Shown here one piece after another: positions 13,409 through 18,338 of a stretch of DNA of 18,338 nt. The notes under the pieces were generated by a model. That model searched no databases and was not told the DNA's origin. It worked only from the letters and a program-made list of their open reading frames with translations. Position numbers and translations under genes: made by a program. The first letter of the stretch is position 1, and each line of letters begins with the position of its first letter. Source of the DNA: an uncultured Rothia sp. (GTDB lineage: Bacteria; Actinomycetota; Actinomycetes; Actinomycetales; Micrococcaceae); contig CALGXU010000006.1 in NCBI GenBank assembly GCA_937935205.1, forward strand, positions 1 through 18,338. The letters are read 5' to 3'.

Positions 13409-13709
13409 GGGCTCTCCTGAAAAAGATAAATGTACCTAACCATCCTAGACCACAGGCGGCAGGATGCAGAATTCAAAACGGGAATCAACAGGGAATGGAA
13501 CGGCGGCCCTGGCAGGCGGTGTCTCCTCCCCTATCTTTGTGGATACGGCGGAGGTGGCGGGTGCGGAGGGGTATCTGACGGGCAGCGGCAGAGCCTCACC
13601 CTTCAGCGATCCCCGCCCGCAGAGAACCCAGCCTATAAGAAAGCCCGGTCCATAAAAAAGCCCGGGCAGGCACCCCACCGTGCGGCAGGAACCTTCCCGG
13701 GCGTTACGA
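13409..13709. other. Gene-free spacer between the DUF4345 gene and ribF
   Basis: This 301-nt stretch holds the DUF4345 gene's terminator at its right end and the ribF leader at its left. Minus-strand TAGGAT (13447-13442) resembles a -10 but has no clear -35. I see no coding frame, repeat or RNA gene here. Confidence 0.6.
13653..13703 (-). terminator. Terminator of the DUF4345 gene
   Basis: GCCCGGG at 13660-13666 pairs with CCCGGGC at 13696-13702. Inner GCAC/GTGC complementarity adds to the stem. The minus strand continues with six T residues (13659-13654). It begins seven bases past the stop codon. Confidence 0.85.
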
Positions 13710-14462
13710 CTACTTACGAGCCTGATTACGAGAAGCCTTCAGCATCTCCTCGCGAATCTTATTGGACTTGTTAATCCAGCCGTACCACACCAGCAGGCAC
13801 GGAGGAATCACAAGCTCAGTCACCATCAGCACAATCAGCGACCAGTGCGGGGTGCCGAAGAACGCCCACGACAGGATACGACCCACGCCGCCCAGGAAAA
13901 CCACCAGGCAGGAGAACGCGAGCATGTTCACCCACTTGAACTTCACGGCAATGAACACGAAGGACAGGCCCACACCCACATAGGTTGCCGCGAAGAACAC
14001 GTAGTTCGACTGCACCGAGGGGTTCGCAAAATCCTGCGGCGCGTCCGGAATGACGCGGACGCCGCCCAGAACCTGCCACACACCGTACGCAATCATGAAC
14101 AGACCGTACAGCGCCACCGCCGCGCGGAACGCCGCACGGTTCTGAGGCTTAGCCGCCTCCTCAATGCTCTTGGGGCGGGCAAACGCCTCACGGGTTGCCT
14201 TCTTCTCAGCCTTCTTATCTGCCTTCTGCGACGCCTTATCGCCGGACGCCGGTGCAGCTACGCGAACACCCTCGGGTGCCTTCGCCGCAGAAATGGGCTC
14301 AGAAGTCTTAGCACCGGAAGCCTTCGCGGCACCGCGCTGAGTAGCAGCTCCGGTCGCAGCAGCCCCGGTTACGGTAGCTTCAGCCTGTGCAGACTCCACG
14401 CGGGGTACCGGCGCGGTACGAGGCTCACTCGCCTTATTAGCGGAGCTCTGGTTCTCGCTCAT
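13710..14462 (-). CDS. DUF4345 domain-containing membrane protein with Ala/Lys-rich N-terminus
   Basis: A protein of unknown function in the cytoplasmic membrane. It is 250 residues from the ATG at 14462, which has GGAGAG upstream. Residues about 1-108 are low-complexity, rich in Ala, Lys, Ser and Thr, and probably disordered and cytoplasmic. The rest has four helices. They include ALYGLFMIAYGVWQVL at the first, YVGVGLSFVFIAV at the second, FLGGVGRILSW at the third and VTELVIPPCLLVWYG at the fourth. The G-x-GR-x-(I/L)S motif followed by FGTPHW and an E-containing last helix is what I know from DUF4345. It lies between truB and ribF with its own terminator. An in-frame ATG-like start at 14498 is less likely. 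Family assignment is moderately confident. Confidence 0.8.
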   Translation of the reverse strand: MSENQSSANKASEPRTAPVPRVESAQAEATVTGAAATGAATQRGAAKASGAKTSEPISAAKAPEGVRVAAPASGDKASQKADKKAEKKATREAFARPKSIEEAAKPQNRAAFRAAVALYGLFMIAYGVWQVLGGVRVIPDAPQDFANPSVQSNYVFFAATYVGVGLSFVFIAVKFKWVNMLAFSCLVVFLGGVGRILSWAFFGTPHWSLIVLMVTELVIPPCLLVWYGWINKSNKIREEMLKASRNQARK

Positions 14463-14511
14463 CTTCTCTCCTTCAGCAGGGCCGGGCGGCACCCGCACGA
14501 GTAGTCATGTG

Positions 14512-14538
14512 TGTATAGGGGTTACGTTAGCGTGTTAA
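14512..14538 (-). promoter_or_regulatory. Weak candidate promoter of the DUF4345 gene
   Basis: On the minus strand, TTAACA (14538-14533) is close to the -35 consensus and TATACA (14517-14512) is a partial -10. The spacer is only 15 nt, shorter than usual. Confidence 0.25.
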
Positions 14539-14638
14539 ATGAATGGGGGCGCACATTCGATAGGGCGCTGAATCAGACAGGTTTGGGCAAATCAGGTTTA
14601 GTAGATACAAACGCTGAAGCCTCTTCGCCCATCATAAG

Positions 14639-14659
14639 CCTTCAACGCCTAGTTGAAGG
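14639..14659 (-). terminator. Hairpin overlapping the truB stop codon
   Basis: CCTTCAAC (14639-14646) and GTTGAAGG (14652-14659) form an 8-bp stem with a 5-nt loop that includes the TAG stop. The minus-strand tail is CTTATG, a poor U-tract, so it may be a weak terminator or an mRNA 3'-end stabiliser for the infB-rbfA-truB transcript. Confidence 0.4.
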
Positions 14660-15746
14660 AACGATTCGCCTCAAAAACCAGCACCGGGGCGGCCTGTACC
14701 TTCCCGCGCTGCTTCTTATTCTCCAGGAGGGCAACCAGGGTACCGTCCGGGGCGAAGCCCGCCACAATACCCTCAACGCTGGCATGCTGCACCGCGCCGG
14801 ACTCATCCGCGCTCGCGTGCACCGAACGCTTCACCACGGAACCGTCGCCGCTGGGGCTAATACGGCGCCCGTAGGAAATATCGCTCGCCTCCGCCGCAGA
14901 GAGCTCACGCGCACCAAAGATGCGGCGTGCCGCCTCCTCCAGGGGAAGCAGCGACAAATCTTCCAGCGGCGCCTCCAACTCTTCACGGCGCTGCTTCAAC
15001 TGCGCCAAATCGGCGGCATCCTCAAGTACCACCGCACCCACACGGGTACGGCGAAGAGCCGTCAGGTGGCCACCGGTGCCCAGAATCTTACCCAGATCAC
15101 GCGCCAGGGCACGAATGTAGGTGCCCGAAGAGCACGAAACAGTCACCTTGCAGTCAATCACAGGAACCGAAGTTGCCGCGTGTTCGCCCTCGTTCTCGGG
15201 GTCCTCAATCACGTACTCGGCAAAACCGGCAGTCACAGAATGCACCGTGAACTCGCTAATCGTCACCGGACGCGCCGCCAACTCAACCTGCTCACCGCTA
15301 CGCACACGCGCATACGAACGAACACCGTTGATCTTAATAGCGGACACCGCAGAAGGAACCTGCAGAATATCGCCGCTCAGCTGCGCCACAGCCTCCAGGA
15401 TGCGCACACGCATCTGCTCGGCGTCCATACCGGTCAGCGCCTCGACGGCATCTGGATGCGCGGCGGTGTGCTCGCCCTCGGCATCCTCAGTCAGCGTCTC
15501 AATGCCCAGGCGAATCGTCGCATCATAGGTTTTATCCTGACCGACCAGATAGGTCAGCAGCTTCGTCGCCTTATTGATGCCCAGAATCAGCACGCCGGTC
15601 GCGGCAGGATCCAGCGTACCAGCGTGACCAACCCGCCGGGTGCCAGCAATACGACGCATCTGAGAGACCGCGTCGTGGCTGCTCATCCCGGCGGGCTTAT
15701 CAATGACCATCAAGCCGGACGGGCCCTGAGGTTGCTTCTTCGCCAC
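14649..15746 (-). CDS. truB: tRNA pseudouridine(55) synthase
   Basis: Converts U55 of the tRNA T-loop to pseudouridine. The protein is 365 residues, somewhat longer than the common 300 or so. The N-terminal GLMVIDKPAGMSSHD motif is followed by the catalytic block VGHAGTLDPAATGVL with Asp46. Further TruB landmarks are DKTYDATIRLG, QVPSAVSAIKINGVRSY and SSGTYIRALARDLG. A charged insert (about residues 81-98) and a Ser/Asp-rich loop near 300 account for the extra length. The start is GTG at 15746, immediately after the rbfA stop with no gap, using a GAGG inside rbfA as ribosome binding site; coupling to rbfA is likely. It is the third gene of the visible infB-rbfA-truB run. Confidence 0.96.
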   Translation of the reverse strand: MAKKQPQGPSGLMVIDKPAGMSSHDAVSQMRRIAGTRRVGHAGTLDPAATGVLILGINKATKLLTYLVGQDKTYDATIRLGIETLTEDAEGEHTAAHPDAVEALTGMDAEQMRVRILEAVAQLSGDILQVPSAVSAIKINGVRSYARVRSGEQVELAARPVTISEFTVHSVTAGFAEYVIEDPENEGEHAATSVPVIDCKVTVSCSSGTYIRALARDLGKILGTGGHLTALRRTRVGAVVLEDAADLAQLKQRREELEAPLEDLSLLPLEEAARRIFGARELSAAEASDISYGRRISPSGDGSVVKRSVHASADESGAVQHASVEGIVAGFAPDGTLVALLENKKQRGKVQAAPVLVFEANRSFN

Positions 15747-16187
15747 TTAGGCGTCCTCACCCTCGGCAGGCTCATCCTTCTTGTAGGGGTCAGCCTCACC
15801 AGCGTACTCGGCACCCTCAGCTGCAGCAGCCAGGGCGGCGTCGCGCTCGCGAGTCTCACGCAGAAGCGCCTCAATGTGGAAGGCGTTCTCGGGGACCTCG
15901 TCAGCGACGAAAGTCAGGGTGGGGGTCAGGCGGGCAGTGATGTTCTTACCCACCTCGGAGCGCAGAATACCCTTAGCGGATTCCAGCGCCTTCTTGGTGT
16001 TTGCGGCGTCCTCTTCGGAGCCGAACACGGTGTAGTAGAGGGTTGCGTGCTGCAGGTCGTTGGTCACGCGGGCATCGGTAATGGTCACAAAACCGAGGCG
16101 GGGATCCTTAACACGACGCTCCAGCGCCTTCGCCACAATTACCTTGATGCGGTCGGCAAGTCGTGCCGCGCGGGCTGCATCAGCCAT
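15747..16187 (-). CDS. rbfA: 30S ribosome-binding factor A
   Basis: Binds immature 30S subunits and helps 16S rRNA 5'-end maturation and cold adaptation. The protein is 146 residues from the ATG at 16187, where AAGGAG lies 6 nt upstream. The frame is open to 16226 without a ribosome binding site there. It shows the KH-like RbfA fold: ADRIKVIVAKALERRVKDPRLG, then VTITDARVTNDLQHATLYYTVFG, then KNITARLTPTLTFVADE with a typical helix after it. The last 25 residues or so are an acidic tail (EGAEYAGEADPYKKDEP). The stop directly abuts the truB GTG. It is separated from infB by a structured spacer. Confidence 0.96.
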   Translation of the reverse strand: MADAARAARLADRIKVIVAKALERRVKDPRLGFVTITDARVTNDLQHATLYYTVFGSEEDAANTKKALESAKGILRSEVGKNITARLTPTLTFVADEVPENAFHIEALLRETRERDAALAAAAEGAEYAGEADPYKKDEPAEGEDA

Positions 16188-16265
16188 GTGTTTCTCCTTG
16201 AAATGTCGTGGTGCTTCCGCGAACACTCGGGGTGCTACGGAGGCGTTCCAGGTAATGCGGAAGCG

Positions 16266-16289
16266 CCCGCCCCGCTTATCCCCCGCCCC
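16266..16289 (-). promoter_or_regulatory. G-quadruplex-type motif in the infB-rbfA spacer
   Basis: On the transcribed minus strand the order is GGGG-C-GGGGG-ATAAGC-GGGG-C-GGG. That is four G-tracts with loops of 1, 6 and 1 nt, which satisfies the usual quadruplex rule. It starts directly after the hairpin at 16290-16315 and lies about 80 nt before the rbfA start. Confidence 0.55.
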
Positions 16290-16315
16290 GCAGGCTCTAA
16301 GTTTTAGAAGCCTGC
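16290..16315 (-). repeat. Hairpin after infB
   Basis: GCAGGCT (16290-16296) pairs with AGCCTGC (16309-16315). CTAA/TTAG (297-300 with 304-307) extends the stem across one bulged base to a 3-nt loop. No U-tract follows on the minus strand, only G-rich sequence, so it is not an ordinary terminator. rbfA is probably still co-transcribed. Confidence 0.55.
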
Positions 16316-16361
16316 GAGTGCGGGAACACTAGCGGGTGACGGGCGCATCAGCGTGTGAGTC

Positions 16362-18338
16362 TTAGACACGCGGCTTTTCGCGCATCTCCCAAGTCTCGAT
16401 AATGTCGCCTTCCTTGATGTCGTTGAAGGAGCCGAGGCCAATACCACACTCGAAACCTTCGCGAACCTCGGTAGCGTCGTCCTTGAAGCGACGCAGCGAC
16501 TCGATGGTGAGGTTGTCTGCCACCACGGAACCGTCGCGCACCAGGCGTGCCTTGGCGTTGCGCTTGATGATGCCGTTCTTGACGATCGAACCTGCGATGT
16601 TGCCCCACTTGGAGGAGCGGAAGACCTCGCGGATCTCTGCGGAGCCGAGCTCCACTTCCTCGTACTCGGGCTTGAGCATACCCTTGACGGCCTGCTCAAT
16701 TTCCTCAATCGCACGGTAGATGACCGAGTAGAACTTCATCTCGACGCCTTCGCGGTCGGCAAGTTCTGCAACGCGCTCTGCCGGGCGGACGTTGAAGCCG
16801 ATGATGACCGCATTGTCCACGGTAGCCAGGTTCACGTCGTTCTGGGTAATAGCACCCACACCGCGGTGGATGACGCGCAGCTGAACCTCGTCGCCACCGG
16901 CGTCAATCTTCATCAGGGACTCTTCCAGCGCTTCCACAGCACCGGAGACGTCACCCTTAATAATCAGGTTCAGGGTATCCATCTTGCCCTCAGCCACAGC
17001 GGCGTCGAAGGACTCGAGGGTCACGCGCTTACGACGCTTAGCCAGCTGAGCGTTACGATCAGCAGCCTCACGCTTCTCAGCGATCTGACGAGCGGTACGC
17101 TCTTCCTCGGTGGCGAGGAAGGTGTCACCTGCACGAGGAACGGTGGACAGACCCAGCACCTGAACGGGGCGGGACGGGCCAGCTTCCTTCACAGCCTGAC
17201 CGTTCTCATCGAACATTGCACGAACGCGACCGTGAGCAACACCGGCAACGATAGCGTCACCGACGCGCAGGGTACCGGACTGAACCAGGACGGTGGAAAC
17301 CGCACCGCGGCCCTTGTCCAGGTTGGCCTCGATGGCCACGCCGCGGGCTTCCTTGTTCGGGTTAGCGGTCAGTTCGAGCACGTCAGCGGTCAGGGTGACA
17401 GCCTCAAGCAGCTCGTCGATGTTGGTGCCGTTGCGGGCGGAGACATCCACGAACATGGTGTCGCCACCGTACTCTTCGGGGATCAGACCGTACTCGGTCA
17501 GCTGGCCACGAATCTTCTCCGGGGACGCGCCTTCCTTATCGATCTTGTTCACAGCAACCACGATCGGTACGTTAGCTGCCTGTGCGTGGTTCAGTGCTTC
17601 AACGGTCTGGGGCATAACGCCGTCATCCGCTGCGACCACGAGGATTGCCACGTCGGTGACCTTCGCACCGCGGGCACGCATAGCGGTGAACGCCTCGTGA
17701 CCGGGGGTGTCGATGAAGGTAATCGCGCGGTCTTCACCCTCAACGGTGGTGTGGACCTGGTATGCACCAATGTGCTGGGTAATGCCGCCGGCCTCACCCT
17801 CAATGACGTTGGTGTTACGGATAGCGTCCAGCAGGCGGGTCTTACCGTGGTCAACGTGACCCATGACGGTAACGACCGGGGGACGAACCTCCAGAACATC
17901 CTCGCCTTCAGCTTCTGCTTCGGCTTCGAGGTTGATGTCGAAGGACTCGAGCAGCTCGCGCTCCTCATCCTCCGGGGAAACGATCTTGATGACGTAGCCC
18001 AGTTCGGCACCCAGCAGCTCGAAGGTCTCCTCGTCCAGGGACTGAGTCTGGGTAGCCATCTCACCCAGGTGGAAGAGAACCGTAATCAGCGATGCCGGGT
18101 TTGCGCCAATCTTCTCAGCGAAGTCCATGATGGACGCGCCGCGGCGCAGACGAATCTCGGTCGAGCCGTCGCCGCGAGGAACAACCACGCCACCGGGTGC
18201 CGGCGCGTTCAGCTGCTCCTGCTCGTGGCGGCGAGCTGCCTTGGACTTGCGACCCTTACGCTTGGAGCCGCCGCGACCGAATGCACCCTGTGCATTGCCG
18301 CGACCGCCGGGGCCGGGACGACCCGGACCGCGGTTGAA
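16362..18338 (-). CDS. infB: Translation initiation factor IF-2, C-terminal part, cut by window edge
   Basis: A GTPase that places fMet-tRNA on the 30S subunit and promotes subunit joining. 658 residues are visible; the frame is open to the window edge, so the N-terminus lies outside. In order there is a Gly/Arg/Pro-rich stretch (RGPGRPGPGGRG), then the Lys/Arg-rich FGRGGSKRKGRKSK, then an IF2_N domain (GASIMDFAEKIGANP). The G domain has G1 GHVDHGKT, a GGITQHIGAY switch I, G3 DTPGHEAF, G4 NKID and G5 SA. Domain II and the fMet-tRNA-binding C-terminal domain end FECGIGLGSFNDIKEGDIIETWEM. A GTG at 18188 could be mistaken for the start, but conserved sequence continues upstream. It is the first visible gene of the infB-rbfA-truB run. 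Confidence 0.98.
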   Translation of the reverse strand, partial: FNRGPGRPGPGGRGNAQGAFGRGGSKRKGRKSKAARRHEQEQLNAPAPGGVVVPRGDGSTEIRLRRGASIMDFAEKIGANPASLITVLFHLGEMATQTQSLDEETFELLGAELGYVIKIVSPEDEERELLESFDINLEAEAEAEGEDVLEVRPPVVTVMGHVDHGKTRLLDAIRNTNVIEGEAGGITQHIGAYQVHTTVEGEDRAITFIDTPGHEAFTAMRARGAKVTDVAILVVAADDGVMPQTVEALNHAQAANVPIVVAVNKIDKEGASPEKIRGQLTEYGLIPEEYGGDTMFVDVSARNGTNIDELLEAVTLTADVLELTANPNKEARGVAIEANLDKGRGAVSTVLVQSGTLRVGDAIVAGVAHGRVRAMFDENGQAVKEAGPSRPVQVLGLSTVPRAGDTFLATEEERTARQIAEKREAADRNAQLAKRRKRVTLESFDAAVAEGKMDTLNLIIKGDVSGAVEALEESLMKIDAGGDEVQLRVIHRGVGAITQNDVNLATVDNAVIIGFNVRPAERVAELADREGVEMKFYSVIYRAIEEIEQAVKGMLKPEYEEVELGSAEIREVFRSSKWGNIAGSIVKNGIIKRNAKARLVRDGSVVADNLTIESLRRFKDDATEVREGFECGIGLGSFNDIKEGDIIETWEMREKPRV

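Noticed and set aside
14511..16307. Open frame of 598 codons on the plus strand across truB and rbfA
   Set aside because: Runs antisense through two conserved genes and an intergenic region; composition is typical of a codon-bias mirror and no start signal is present.
18186..18188. GTG as the infB start
   Set aside because: In-frame conserved IF-2 sequence (Gly/Arg-rich and Lys/Arg-rich segments) continues to the window edge, so this is an internal Val codon.

Overview
The window looks like chromosome of a high-GC Gram-positive bacterium of the Micrococcaceae, most likely a Rothia (Rothia mucilaginosa-like). This is inferred from the actinobacterial gene order (infB-rbfA-truB, ribF, rpsO, pnp, M16 peptidase, dapB on one strand), the frequent GTG starts, the moderately high GC, and a luxS gene, which is uncommon in Actinobacteria. 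No species was verified by search. Only one gene, an acyltransferase at 652-2604, lies on the plus strand; everything else reads right to left.

Reading in the direction of transcription, from the right end to the left. (1) Translation/RNA block: infB (its 5' end lies outside the window), rbfA and truB, with rbfA and truB abutting. (2) A DUF4345 membrane protein, then ribF (FMN/FAD synthesis). (3) An activated-methyl-cycle pair, luxS-mtnN, overlapping by 1 nt. (4) A 100-residue unrecognised membrane protein, three back-to-back hairpins, and a ProY-like amino-acid permease. (5) rpsO-pnp, separated by a 448-nt spacer that holds a 13-bp tandem-repeat array and a plausible pnp promoter. (6) A second, NolL/COG3594-type acyltransferase wedged between pnp and the M16 zinc peptidase gene. 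(7) A bidirectional terminator, the convergent OafA-like SGNH acyltransferase, and the 5' part of dapB, which diverges from it.

Functionally this is mostly core information processing (initiation factor 2, 30S maturation, tRNA pseudouridine, S15, PNPase) with cofactor and methyl-cycle metabolism. Accessory cell-surface functions (two membrane acyltransferases, the DUF4345 protein, the permease) sit inside what is a conserved gene string in other actinobacteria.

The most unusual material is non-coding. There are short tandem repeats at the 3' ends of two genes that begin at or include the stop codon. A third repeat array is framed by an inverted repeat in front of pnp. Other candidates are a tandem hairpin cluster with a mutually exclusive alternative fold, an rpsO ribosome binding site buried in a small hairpin, and a G-quadruplex motif between infB and rbfA. 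No CRISPR, IS element, prophage, rRNA or tRNA was seen.
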